NCBI GenBank assembly: GCA_013398055.1
Contig: VZRS01014475.1
Coordinates: 1,139,859 to 1,203,858, forward strand
Length of the DNA stretch: 64,000 nucleotides
Direction of reading: 5' to 3'
DNA from: Ifrita kowaldi
Taxonomy: Eukaryota > Chordata > Aves > Passeriformes > Cinclosomatidae
Shown: positions 12,346-24,634 of the stretch, one piece after another
Layout of the letters: every line of letters starts with the position of its first letter
How positions within the stretch are numbered: the stretch's first letter is position 1
Made by a program: the position numbers and the translations under genes
The notes under the pieces: generated by a model
The model's input: the letters and a program-made list of their open reading frames with translations, nothing else
Told to the model about the DNA's origin: nothing
The model's database searches: none

Positions 12346-15300
12346 AGAGTGTCTCCTGGATGGTTGGACAGGAAGGTTTCCTTAAAACAGTGAACCTAGT
12401 GCAGGGTTTATTTTTTTATTATTATTATTATATGAGGTTGGTATTTCCACTGTTTTTGTTTCTGCCTGTTGCTTCTGGTTGTGTCATTGTTGATTCTTAC
12501 ATAGAGTGGAGTGTACCTCCATCTGCTCTATCAACTGCCTTTTAAGTATTGGAAGCTGTCTTTTCTGTTGGCTGAATAAGCCAAGCTACTTTAACCGTGT
12601 TTATTATGTCATGTTCTTCACTGCTTTACTCATCTTGGAGACCATCCACCTTTGCAGAAAACACTTGGTGACCTCTATTTTTTTCATTGTCACTCTTGAA
12701 TTGTGGTTACCAAAGTAATGCCAATGGAACACATTGAAAATGTAGACTACTAAACACTGAAGAAAAGCTGGGGAATCAAACAGGATAGAATGAGGGGAAA
12801 GGAGAATTAACGTACAATGTGGTATTAACAATGCTTCAAAATGTATACTTCCCTGTTGTCTCTTTGTATTTTGGATGCAGGCTGCCCCCCGTCCCCTCTC
12901 AGCTGATGTGTAAATTATTGTGGTTTTTTCCTGTTTTTTAAGGAATCTTGTTAGGAGGGGGTTTTCCAGCATGTCATGAAATCTCTGTTAGCAAATCATT
13001 CCTACAGAGACCAGTGATCTTTCTGTTCTTAAAACTGCGTGATAGTCATGGTGTTTTATTAAACTAGCAGTCGTGTAATTCAAACAAGCATGGCCCCATG
13101 TCACCAGAACCTGTTATTCATCATACAGATACTGCCTGAGCAACCTTGAAGGACAGTGCATCGGAAGTCTTGCCCTTTCTGTTGTTCTTGGAGAACTCTG
13201 CCCTTGGTATTCTTGATAACATGTGAATTCACGCTCCTTCAGGGAAACTCAATGCAATGTCTTTTGACCAGGACAGAAGGCAGTATTTACGAACAAGTTT
13301 GCCCCAAATGATGTGGAAGAAGGTGCTTCCAGCTCATAGTCTTTAATAATGGGTTACTTGTCAGAGGGAAAGAAATACAACAAAATAGTCAAAATATTTT
13401 TATTAGCAATCTGCTAATGAAGTGGTGGCTTGCATCCTATAGAAATCGAAGTCTCTGTATGCTGTCGTCTCATTTCTTTTTTGCTTGAAATGCTCTCAAC
13501 GTCTTTGTCAGCTCCACTGCCCATTTATTATTTGTGGGTAATTCTTAAGAAAAAAACCCAGTACTTTGTCTGTCAAACACTGTCTTTGGTCTGTGTAATG
13601 TTCCTTTTTCATAGGACAGGACAGATAGTAGGTGAACATCTCTTGGTTAAAAAGAAAATTAAAAGCACAATCTCCTTGTACAAGCAGGGAAACAAACAGA
13701 AGAGAAGAACTGAAATAATAAATGAACAGTCAGAGTTCCAATTTTTCAGTCTTCTCTGCATTAGTGTAGTATTGTGTTCTAAGTGAAAACCACTATAGAA
13801 ATAACGCACTAGCTCTTTTTCGTCCCCCCTCTTCTGCAATATCCATAGAGTACTTGGTTTCTTAATTGATTGGTTTTCTTTGTTTGTAACTATAGGGGAA
13901 AAAACCTGGGATACTCATCTGCAGTATGAGACTTTAGGTCCTGGTGACCAACCTTTCTGGAACAAAAGGCCTGTATTCTGGGACTGTTCAAAGCTTGGCT
14001 TCCAGAAACACACATCTTTACAGTGAGCTAATTCAGCAGTATTTTCTTATTCCATTTTCATATGACTAAGAAAAATGCAGGGAGTATTTTCAGGGCTTCC
14101 TCTGAATCCATCATAATATAGCAGAACATTCAATCATTAATTATGTTCCCTATTGAAAATGTTTGTTTGCTCGCTTGTTTGTTTAGATAAGTGTGCCTGC
14201 CATCAGGACACAATACTGTGTGGGGGAAAAAAGCCCTACAAACAAATCTCATGTCATGTTAATATAATTGAAAATTCCCAAAATGCTAAGAGATATGCTG
14301 AACAGTACCTTAGTTCTTTGAAAGGATCAGACATTAAAGTGGAGGGTAGGAATAATCCCTGTTTCTTCAGGCTAGAGGAGAAGCAGTTGGCAGCTTATTT
14401 TCACTATGCCTCCTAGTGCAAAAAGATGCTGTCCTAGAAAATTACTTGTAAACTTAGATGTACACCTAAACCCACCAGGATTTAATTGTTCCCGTGTCTA
14501 AATTGCTGTACCTAGAAGTGGTACCATCTCATACACTGGGATATGCCCCTGTGTGTTATTATCTAGATGTGTGTTGGGACAAGTTCCAGGTATGTGCTGT
14601 GTTTTTCTCTTGTGTTACGATTCTCTTCGAAGACTTCTATGTGTAAAGCAGGGAAAGAGCTAAAAGGTATAATGCAGGTACCAGGGTTACTTAGTACTCT
14701 GTGGAGTGCTTCTGCGCCACAGTTTACATGTACATAGTATTTGTAATCCAACTTTTATGGTATAATAAGATTGTTGTGGAAAACACAGTGAATGCGTGGG
14801 ATCCCAGAGAACTGGGGACATTTGAAATTCACTTGTGCTCTTGACAAGATCACAACAGTAGTGAAGTATACAGATGCGGAAAGGAAGGGTGTTTGTTATG
14901 GACAGGAAAGAAATAATCTGACAACATTTAGGATTAGAAGCAGTCCCACTGTGAAAAAACTAGACAGTGTTTAAGATGAACTTCTGGAGCATTTTCATCC
15001 CCTGCTGTTGTCAGGGAAGTCAGTGGAGCTAAGATGAACGAGGTGTTTGTGTAGTGAGCATTGTGCTCTTGTTGGTCTCACTGATGTGAACACACATGCA
15101 GATAAGTTTTCTGCAGTCTGAATGGAGTGCAGCAGTACCTTTTATCCGTACCTTTTGATGGGCATTTGGGTCTGTGCTTTCTTCTGGTTTTCACTTTCAC
15201 CGAAGGCTGGATCCCACAGTGCAGTGTCCTATGCCTCTAAAACAAGGACTGGCACTTTGGTTGCCCAGAGGTGGAGATGTACCCTTGCCAAAAGCTCCAT

Positions 15301-17689
15301 CTTTGAAAGAGATGGATAGTAGAAAATAAAGTTGTTTCTGTTCTGTTAAATCAGTTTAATATTTTTCCTCTGTGGCATCTATTATTTATTATTACCACAA
15401 GTGTTAGAAACCAGCAATCTTTGAGGAATCATTCTGCAGGAAGTTGAAGCAGGACCCTGCTTATTGTGTAGCAAGGAAAAGTGCCAGAAACTGACTGGAA
15501 AATTTAGGTTTCCATACTATTAATATTGAGTATGATGATTTTAATCCATTTCTATTTAGTTGCTAATTCTTGAGAACTGAAAAAAAATGGCAGCCAGAAT
15601 AGGTACAGCTATCTTATCTGGAACTGTCTCCAATTACTTCTGAACTCTGTTTCTGTAGCTGTCTAAGTCTGTATGATCCATATGGATTTCAGTGATGGAT
15701 GTGGATTTCTGGTTTAGACACAAGGAAGGCCGTTATTGCATTGCTTTCAGACTCAGTGATGATAACTTCACCCCATGTTGCTTTTCCAATTATTTTTCTG
15801 TGGTACTTGGGTTGCACAGTGAGTCTGTTTTATGAAGTTTGGGAAATCAACCCACAACACTTTCAGAGTTTATCTGCTTTGCTTTTTGACAGTCCACAGT
15901 AATCTTGTGGATAGCTATGATTACTGTCTGTGGTGTGTAGCAGGGTCTTGCTGAGTATAATTCACAGGGGCTTTTTTTTTCTTTTTACCTGAGTTTTGTA
16001 AGTATGTAGGAGAAAAGAAAGGGGAATGGAGTTCAATTATATGTATTAAAAACCAAACCAAAACAAAATCCCAAAGCAGAGATTGCTTTATAATGTCAGA
16101 GTATTTTAAAATGGTCTACAGGTGGTATCTTGAATAAAGATACATAATTTTGAGAGACCTGCTATCTCCCTGTGCTTGGTAAAGATACATTCACCTTTTA
16201 CTGTGTATTTAGGAAAAAAAAAAGTACTACTTTTCCAGAAACAGTGTTTCTAAATCAAATCGAACTTTCTGGAAGTAATATATAATAATTCACTCTTACA
16301 CAAACACAATCAGACATGAAATGCATGCACTGGGTAAAATAATTCAAAATCACAGGCTCTGTCTCAAAACCATTGAGTAAACTAATAAAACTACACATCT
16401 CTCTGTTTCTTAGACCGTTCTCTTTACCTGATCTCAAACAAAGCTAGAGCGATTCACTTCATATTTGTATTATGAATACAAAGATAACTGATAGTTATGT
16501 GCTTCCATATATTGGAATTGGGAAGTATTGCAATATTTTTTAAAAAAGTCTGAATTTTTTCCATATTCAAAAGAGATGCAGACTAATTTTGTAGACAGTA
16601 TCTTCATTCTGTTGAATTGACACTTTCTCAATTACAGCTTTTTTGAAAAAACAAAAACAACCCAACCAAAAACCAAACCACCCTCAAAATCAGGAGAAGT
16701 TTGCACATGGTCTCATAACTTATTAAAAGAGATATTTAAGTGCAATTTATACACATAAAAACTAATGGAATAAACAACCACAGTTCTTAGTAGTTATATG
16801 CACCATAGGTCTATGTGGTACATGCCTTTACATGATCCCATTCCTAATTAATTGCTCCCTGAATATAATCTCCTCTTTGATAATTTTTTTTCGCAAGAAT
16901 ATTAGTGCTAAGGTTCCATTTAGAAAATGCCCTGTCCTTGGCTGCAGCTAATCACAGATATTAAAGTGGGAAATGCAGCAAAATCACTTATAGACTTCTA
17001 TGGCATGAAAAATCCAAAGGTAAAAATACCAAATAGAAACCTTAACTTTGTAAGTTATTGACTTAAACCCTTAGGCTTAAAGGATTTTTAGAGGGTTATG
17101 AGGATTTAGAGATCTCTGTGATTATGTCTTCATTTTATCTAATGTGGCTTTAATTTATGATTTGGGAGTTTAATTATTAATTAAATTTAATCTTGGGAGT
17201 TAACATGAATGTATCTTTAATTCCATTTTGTTGCTTTTTTTTGCATTCCTTCCAATGTAACAATACTCCTTTGGTGCTGGAATACCTGTTATTTACTGAT
17301 AAAATTTAATACTGATTCTATTATATAGTAGCTATAGCCATGGATCCCTAATTGATACCTTACTGCACTAAAAGGCCTAACAGATTTAATAAACGATTTT
17401 CCTTTCCATGTAGTAGGGCTGTGCATTAATAGTCTGATGGTGGTTTTGTTTACATTTTTTCAAGCAAGAAGCTATGCAATTTTTCTTCTTTTACTTTCCT
17501 TTTTATTTTTAAGGATGTTGTCATTTACAAGTGACCAGTGCTAAAGATCTGGTGGACTTATCCTAGCAAAAAGGCAATCTACACGAGTGAGAAAAAATAA
17601 TTAGAGTGTGTATACAATCCCATTGCATAGGATAGGCCTTAGAACAATATTGGTTAAAACTGGTCCATTACCTTCTCTGAGAAAGAACA
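12346..17689. other. Unique AT-rich non-coding DNA
   Basis: No supported gene. Stop-free frames up to about 122 codons (for example 12604-12972 on - and 13430-13786 on +) show no family resemblance and no good splice context. A (TTA)n microsatellite lies at 12416-12432. The interval 13080-13330 holds four CpGs in CpG-poor surroundings and could be a conserved non-coding block. A/C-rich low-complexity tracts with AACCAAA words lie at 16045-16080 and 16645-16685. The rest is featureless to me. Confidence 0.6.
12416..12432. repeat. (TTA)n microsatellite
   Basis: Five to six TTA units preceded by a T run. It is a simple repeat of a kind that is often length-variable between individuals. Confidence 0.75.
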
Positions 17690-18190
17690 GATAAGAACAC
17701 CCTCGTGGCTCATTGTCTCTGCTTATGGTCATGCTTGGTTTGCTGCTTTAATATTTCATTAGTTGCTTTGTTTTGGTAGTGTGTTGTTTTTAACTGTAAG
17801 GCATATCAATTGTTCAGCCCCCTGAACACCTCGTGGGAAAGGAGGGCACAAGCTCAATTGTTTGCTGTTATCATGATGTACTCGAACAAAGCGAGTTAAA
17901 GCACATTGTGGCATAGAAACTGCACAGCAGAAATAAATATGTAAGGAGTACGAGACATTTATCTCTGTGCTTTGGCTACCTTGTTATTCCTTTAGGCATC
18001 TTGTTACTAAATCTAGCTGCCCTCAAGTTTTATAACCCAATTAATTTGGTAACCAGCTTAAAGTTATATGAACAGACATGCTGCATGTCACTGAGCATGA
18101 ATGTTTTCAGTGGCCTTTGCATAACTCCTCCTTAAGCAAATCAGATCGTCCTGCTGGAATCTAAGACATATTTCTGGAGTTTCATGTAGA
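17690..18190. promoter_or_regulatory. Candidate distal enhancer / conserved non-coding element
   Basis: This repeat-free block stands out from the surrounding AT-rich DNA. It carries SOX-like words (CAATTGTT at 17807-17814, CAATTGTTTG at 17855-17864, GAACAAAG at 17884-17891), a homeobox-type AATTAATT (18039-18046), a TTTGCATAA octamer-like word (18116-18124), and at least five CpGs between 17830 and 18150. A perfect 7-base inverted repeat, TGTTCAG-CCCC-CTGAACA, sits at 17811-17828. No reading frame is conserved-looking here. The call rests on composition and motif density only; alignment with other birds and mammals would decide it. Confidence 0.35.
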
Positions 18191-20065
18191 ATATGTACTT
18201 TACAAGTTTGTTGTCATAGTTCCTATACAGGCATTTCAGGAGGAAAGGAGTTGATCCTTTGCCTCTTGGTTGGAATTTCTTAGTGGTCAGGTGCAGCCCT
18301 CTGTTGTGACTGGCACTTTTCTTTCACTTTGTGGTTAACAAATAACTTCTTTGCATGTAGTTGATTTCTGTTCTGTTCTGTTCTAGGAAAAATAGGCTAA
18401 AATGTCTGCTGTTCCATGCTGTACAATATTCATTCATTTTGAGGACATACAGAAAAAACTTTACCCCAAACCCATTTCTAGTAATGACCAGACTTCTTGA
18501 AGTGACCTTGCCCTACGATTTTTGCTGGTAGTGGCAGCTGCTGCCTGTGTCTACCATCTGCCCTTTCCTGTAATCACCTGCTTATAATCTACTCAAGCAT
18601 CATTTCTTCTTGAAAGCAAGAGCTTGTACTAGACAATACCTGTTGGAACCATCTAGGTCATTCTAGGCAAGAAATTAGTGCCTAGGAAAGGATAGAGCTT
18701 CCATGTGGAGGATGGCCAGGGCAGTGCTCTTTAGGCATAAAAATAGGCTTAGCACTTTTCCTTAATGTTAGAAGAGAGGCAGGTCCCCATATTTTCCTGC
18801 CAGACCAGTAAGAGGCTTGGTGATGGGAGGAGGAGGCGTTTTATCAAAATTTCACTGTTTCTTTTCTCTACTTTAATAGCTTGGAGAAGGTTTTTGGTTT
18901 TTATTTTTTTGTTTGTTTGTTTGTTTCTGCTTGAGTTTTTCTTGTTTCTTTTGTCCTGAATCCTTTGTGTTTTCTTGACTGTATCTGCCTGTAGAAAAGG
19001 AAGATTGTTCGCTTTATTGATAGGGCCTGAGTGAGACTGCAGAATCTCCATAAAATGTGGCAAAACATTATCTAATTACAGATCAATATGACCTCAGTAA
19101 CTAATGAAATTTTATGGAACGAAATTGTACTAAAACCTCATTATCCTTGGACCTGACGTAAGTAATTGAATATCCTGCTTTGTTTTTGTGAGGGTCATAC
19201 ACTGCAGGTAGGAGAAACTGTTAGTCTGCTCTAGAAAGGAATACTTGTAATCTGAAATGTACATAACGTGGCTTAACTAGCCTTACATCATCTGCCCTTA
19301 CATTTCTCATTCTGTGAACTGAAAAAAATTAGGCTGCTCTTTTTAAATACAGGTTTTTTAAAAAAAAAATCCTAAAAGGATTCAGGCTTTTCATGAAGCA
19401 TTTTGAAGTTATTTATCAACCTGTTTACTTTTATTTGTTATGACCTGACTTCAAACAATTGTTGTTCTGCCTTGTCAAGTTTCTTGTCTGCTTTTGTAAA
19501 CATCTTGAAATTATAAGGTATTTTAGTCCATCTTTAGAATGGATTCACATATGGCACATCACTCAGGACAACAGAGATATTGTCAAAGGGAATGACACAT
19601 TTATTGGTAAGGGAGGTCTAGCTGTTTAGGAGGTACAGAAATGCCTGTTAGTTTCCATTTTCTCAACAAGCAAGTTTTATAAAAGAACTGTTCCCACTTG
19701 TGGTAATTCAAGAAGTTTAAAAAAGTTCAGAAAATAGCTCAAGAAAAGTTGTAGTCTTCAGGGTTTAACAACTGCGTTTGCTTCTTAGACCTCATGTTAT
19801 TGATCCGTCAGATTTTTAACCCAAGGAAATGTTTATGGCCACTCCAAGTTTTATTTCAGCTGTTTTCCTATGTGACTGGCATTGCTCACAGCTCTACCCC
19901 AAAGAGGATTGCAGGACTCTGTTATATTAATTCTCTTTCACATTCTCTACTGTCAGTGATGGTAATGCAAGATAAAAATAGGCTGTAAAATCCACGCCAA
20001 AACTGAAAATTCCCCAAGATTAATGTCTTGGCAGAAGGATCTATCTTTTATTTGGTCTACAGATA
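18191..20065. other. Unique non-coding DNA
   Basis: No gene is supported. The 104-codon minus frame (18749-19063) is a lysine- and asparagine-rich translation of low-complexity sequence opposite a T-rich run and a (GTTT)n repeat, so it is probably spurious. A short (TTCTG)n run is at 18366-18384. The end of the interval leads directly into a CR1 element. Confidence 0.6.
18911..18926. repeat. (GTTT)n microsatellite
   Basis: Four GTTT units following a run of T. A simple repeat. Confidence 0.75.
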
Positions 20066-21235
20066 TGAAGAGGAAAAAGGGGCAAGAAGGGCAAGAGACC
20101 AGCACAGCTGAGTAGGGAACTGCTGGTCAGACTAGAGGGAATGGAGCAAATGCATAGGCAGTGTAAACTAGGACAGGTAACCTGGGAAGAGTTTAGAGAT
20201 TAAGTATGGTTGTGTAGGGATAAGGTGAGGAAGGCCAAGGCAAAGCTGGAACTGAACCTGGCAAGGGATGTAAAAATTAAGGGCTTCTGCAGGTATGACA
20301 ACCAGAAAAGAAAGGTCAAAGAAGGTGCACCCCCGAATAAAAAATGCTGGAAAACTGGTAACAATGAATGAGAAGTCTGAGATACTAAACAACTTTTTTG
20401 CCTCAGTCTTCAATAGCAACCTCCCTTTCCAGGCTTCTTGAGTGGATGGACAGCAGGATGGGGTCTTGGGGAGCAAAGTCCCTTTCACTGTAAGTAAAGC
20501 TCTGGTTCACCTGAGGAACCTGAATATACGTAAGTCTAAGGGACCCAATGAGATGCATCCCAGAGACCTAGAGAAATTGGCTGACATAGTTGCTAAGGAA
20601 CTCTCCATGATATTTGAGAAGTCGTGACAGTCAGGTGAGGTCCCAGGTGACTGGAAAAAGGGCAACATTGTACCCATCTTTAAGAAGGGTAGAAAGGAAG
20701 AACCTGGGAATTATTGACCTGGATAGCTGCATCCAGCTCTGGAGTCACCAACACAGGAAGGACATGGACCTGTTGGAGCAAGTCCAGAAGAGGCCAGCAA
20801 TATGATCAGAGGGATGGAGGACCTCTCCTGTGAAGACAGGCTGAGAGATTGTTCAGCTTGGAAAAGGAAGTTTTTGAGATGATCTAGTTGCAGCCTTCCA
20901 GCACTTGAAGGAAGCCTGCAGGAAAGGTGGAGAGAGACTGTTTGCAAGGGCATGTGGTGGCAGGTTGAGGGGGAATGACTTCAAACTGAAAGAGTGGGTT
21001 TAGATTAAATATTAGGAAAAAATTCTTCACTGTGAGGGTGGTGAGGTACTGGGAACAGGTTGTCCATGGAAGTTGTGGAACACTTCCCATTCCTGGAAGT
21101 GTTCAAGGCCAGGCTGGATGAGGCTCTGAGCAATGTGGTCTAGTGGGAGATGTCCTTTCCCATTGTGGGGAAGTTGGAACTAGATTATCTTTAAGGTCTC
21201 TTCCAACCCAAGCCATTCTATGGTTCCATGATTCT
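20066..21235 (+). mobile_element. CR1 LINE with a large internal deletion (copy A)
   Basis: The + strand translates in pieces to CR1 ORF2: KAKAKLELNLARDV (about 20230-20272), then KSKGPNEMHPR (about 20537-20570), then GDWKKGNIVPIFKKG (about 20649-20693), which is the segment at the start of the reverse transcriptase. Just after the PGNY-like residues (about 20705-20716) the text jumps to the far 3' region (CTGCATCCAGCTCTGGAGTC, 20727-20746), so nearly all of the reverse transcriptase core is missing. The normal 3' UTR follows (GGTCTCTTCCAACCCAAGCC) and the terminal ATTCTATGG/ATGATTCT signature. Frames are broken by stops; the element is inactive. It differs from the CR1 at 8636 and belongs to another CR1 subfamily, which I cannot name with certainty. 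Confidence 0.92.
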
Positions 21236-22416
21236 TGTGTCTACCTCGCTTTTGTCTCATCTATGTGCCTGAAGTTTTTTAGACAGTTGGTACTGTCCAA
21301 ATTCCTTTTTCATTTTAAAATACTTTACCACTTGCATGTCACAATTTTCAGCTCTCCTTTTCATTCTTTTTCTCTGTTTCACTTGCTATAATATGTCAAA
21401 AGGTTGTTCTTGATATGTGCTAAACAAACACTGAAGAAAAGATTATACTGTGGCTGTCTTCTGCAAGCAATGTGGTAAATCCTGTTGATAGTAGCTGTGT
21501 TTGTGTTCCAAGCCATCAATTAGTATAAAAGCTGCCCAAACTTATTTTTGCTTTATAAATATTAATCCTATTTCTGGGATTTTGCCTCTGCCCTGGGTTT
21601 ATATAAAGGTGACACAGAGCTAGTAAAATGCCTGCTGCTCACTGCCTGTTGGGTCCTTACCTCTAAGTAATGGTGAGCCTGTCAGAATATAGGACCATGA
21701 AGACGTATCTTGAAGGCTCGCATTTCTCATCACAAAATAAGAGATACTTTTCAGTACCTCAGTTCAATTTTCTCTTGGCTTCATTTTCAGCTTTTGCAGG
21801 CTTTCTTTAATGCACTTGTGCTGCCAGTTCCATAGCTGTTTAATATTTCAATTTATATCTGTATGAAAAAGTGGGATTTATCCTTTCATTATTCAGCACT
21901 CATAGATGTGATCATGTGCTTTGTTTCCATAAGGAGGGAAAAACACTGTGCTGAAACTGTCCTTTTGGTTGGTAACAGAAATGTACAGGTCTTACTGCAT
22001 CAATGAAAAATGATTCTGTACACACTTTTTGTGTTCACAGAATCGTTTTAAATGTGCATAGGAGTTCATGAAATTTTGTTTGTGTGTGTGTAAACTGTAT
22101 TATTTCACAGTCCAGTTTGTTTTCGTTTCAAATAAATAATTCTTTGTTTGCTGATAACACTGTCATAAGCTACCGATCATTCCATTCCAATGATGGATTC
22201 CAAGGATAAAATGCTCTGTGATTTCGGAGTTGAAAATAGTAAAGCACTGATGTGCTGTCCCAGGATTGTCCACAAAATGGAAGTTCTTCTGATATCAAAC
22301 TTTTGCTTCATCACCTTTTATTGTCTGTGTTTTTTAGAACTGTGTTCCAAAGTATAACTTCAGGAATATTTCTGTATCGAAGGGCTTCCATTCACTTTCA
22401 TAGGGATTGTGCACAT
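20200..22416. repeat. 2,217-base direct repeat, copy A
   Basis: These bases recur at 22418-24634 with a constant offset of 2,218. Comparing the two line by line I found four substitutions and no insertion or deletion. The copy contains most of a deleted CR1 and about 1.18 kb of unique 3' flank. It stops exactly at the single N at 22417. See the copy B entry and the N entry for the interpretation. Confidence 0.98.
21236..22416. other. Unique 3' flank of the CR1 (copy A)
   Basis: Non-coding AT-rich sequence with no recognisable gene or repeat besides a short (GT)n run at 22081-22091. It is repeated without a single difference in copy B (23454-24634). Confidence 0.7.
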
Positions 22417-22417
22417 N
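22417..22417. other. Assembly gap (single N)
   Basis: This is the only ambiguous base I noticed in the window. It sits exactly between the two copies of a 2,217-base repeat: the base before it is the last base of copy A, and the base after it is the first base of copy B. A one-base N of this kind normally marks a join of unknown or negative length between contigs. Confidence 0.95.
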
Positions 22418-23453
22418 TTAAGTATGGTTGTGTAGGGATAAGGTGAGGAAGGCCAAGGCAAAGCTGGAACTGAACCTGGCAAGGGATGTAAAAATTAAGG
22501 GCTTCTGCAGGTATGACAACCAGAAAAGAAAGGTCAAAGAAGGTGCACCCCCGAATAAAAAATGCTGGAAAACTGGTAACAATGAATGAGAAGTCTGAGA
22601 TACTAAACAACTTTTTTGCCTCAGTCTTCAATAGCAACCTCCCTTTCCAGGCTTCTTGAGTGGATGGACAGCAGGATGGGGTCTTGGGGAGCAAAGTCCC
22701 TTTCACTGTAAGTAAAGCTCTGGTTCACCTGAGGAACCTGAATATACGTAAGTCTAAGGGACCCAATGAGATGCATCCCAGAAACCTAGAGAAATTGGCT
22801 GACATAGTTGCTAAGGAACTCTCCATGATATTTGAGAAGTCGTGACAGTCAGGTGAGGTCCCAGGTGACTGGAAAAAGGGCAACATTGTACCCATCTTTA
22901 AGAAGGGTAGAAAGGAAGAACCTGGGAATTATTGACCTGGATAGCTGCATCCAGCTCTGGAGTCCCCAACACAGGAAGGACATGGACCTGTTGGAGCAAG
23001 TCCAGAAGAGGCCAGCAATATGATCAGAGGGATGGAGGACCTCTCCTGTGAAGACAGGCTGAGAGATTGTTCAGCTTGGAAAAGGAAGATTTTGAGATGA
23101 TCTAGTTGCAGCCTTCCAGCACCTGAAGGAAGCCTGCAGGAAAGGTGGAGAGAGACTGTTTGCAAGGGCATGTGGTGGCAGGTTGAGGGGGAATGACTTC
23201 AAACTGAAAGAGTGGGTTTAGATTAAATATTAGGAAAAAATTCTTCACTGTGAGGGTGGTGAGGTACTGGGAACAGGTTGTCCATGGAAGTTGTGGAACA
23301 CTTCCCATTCCTGGAAGTGTTCAAGGCCAGGCTGGATGAGGCTCTGAGCAATGTGGTCTAGTGGGAGATGTCCTTTCCCATTGTGGGGAAGTTGGAACTA
23401 GATTATCTTTAAGGTCTCTTCCAACCCAAGCCATTCTATGGTTCCATGATTCT
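22418..23453 (+). mobile_element. CR1 LINE with internal deletion (copy B, same element as copy A)
   Basis: This is the same internally deleted CR1 as at 20066-21235, cut at its 5' side by the N so that the first 134 or so bases are absent. The same internal deletion junction and 3' signature are present. It carries all four of the substitutions that distinguish the two copies. It should not be counted as an independent insertion. Confidence 0.92.
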
Positions 23454-24634
23454 TGTGTCTACCTCGCTTTTGTCTCATCTATGTGCCTGAAGTTTTTTAG
23501 ACAGTTGGTACTGTCCAAATTCCTTTTTCATTTTAAAATACTTTACCACTTGCATGTCACAATTTTCAGCTCTCCTTTTCATTCTTTTTCTCTGTTTCAC
23601 TTGCTATAATATGTCAAAAGGTTGTTCTTGATATGTGCTAAACAAACACTGAAGAAAAGATTATACTGTGGCTGTCTTCTGCAAGCAATGTGGTAAATCC
23701 TGTTGATAGTAGCTGTGTTTGTGTTCCAAGCCATCAATTAGTATAAAAGCTGCCCAAACTTATTTTTGCTTTATAAATATTAATCCTATTTCTGGGATTT
23801 TGCCTCTGCCCTGGGTTTATATAAAGGTGACACAGAGCTAGTAAAATGCCTGCTGCTCACTGCCTGTTGGGTCCTTACCTCTAAGTAATGGTGAGCCTGT
23901 CAGAATATAGGACCATGAAGACGTATCTTGAAGGCTCGCATTTCTCATCACAAAATAAGAGATACTTTTCAGTACCTCAGTTCAATTTTCTCTTGGCTTC
24001 ATTTTCAGCTTTTGCAGGCTTTCTTTAATGCACTTGTGCTGCCAGTTCCATAGCTGTTTAATATTTCAATTTATATCTGTATGAAAAAGTGGGATTTATC
24101 CTTTCATTATTCAGCACTCATAGATGTGATCATGTGCTTTGTTTCCATAAGGAGGGAAAAACACTGTGCTGAAACTGTCCTTTTGGTTGGTAACAGAAAT
24201 GTACAGGTCTTACTGCATCAATGAAAAATGATTCTGTACACACTTTTTGTGTTCACAGAATCGTTTTAAATGTGCATAGGAGTTCATGAAATTTTGTTTG
24301 TGTGTGTGTAAACTGTATTATTTCACAGTCCAGTTTGTTTTCGTTTCAAATAAATAATTCTTTGTTTGCTGATAACACTGTCATAAGCTACCGATCATTC
24401 CATTCCAATGATGGATTCCAAGGATAAAATGCTCTGTGATTTCGGAGTTGAAAATAGTAAAGCACTGATGTGCTGTCCCAGGATTGTCCACAAAATGGAA
24501 GTTCTTCTGATATCAAACTTTTGCTTCATCACCTTTTATTGTCTGTGTTTTTTAGAACTGTGTTCCAAAGTATAACTTCAGGAATATTTCTGTATCGAAG
24601 GGCTTCCATTCACTTTCATAGGGATTGTGCACAT
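23454..24634. other. Unique 3' flank of the CR1 (copy B)
   Basis: Identical by eye to 21236-22416, including the small (GT)n run. Non-coding, with no recognisable gene. Confidence 0.7.

Larger units (their letters stand above)
22418..24634. repeat. 2,217-base direct repeat, copy B (probable false duplication)
   Basis: Matches 20200-22416 except at four positions: A20565G-type differences are 20565 G / 22783 A, 20747 A / 22965 C, 20871 T / 23089 A, and 20905 T / 23123 C. After 24634 the sequence continues into unique DNA that copy A lacks, and before 20200 there is unique DNA that copy B lacks. This is what two overlapping contigs, placed end to end without merging, would give. A true recent tandem duplication is the alternative. 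Confidence 0.97.

Noticed and set aside
12604..12972. 122-codon minus-strand reading frame
   Set aside because: No motif or family resemblance, a competing plus-strand frame of 70 codons and no splice or promoter context.
22418..24634. A second, independent CR1 insertion or a recent segmental duplication
   Set aside because: The same deletion junction, identical flanks and the N exactly at the boundary make an assembly overlap the simpler reading, although not proven.
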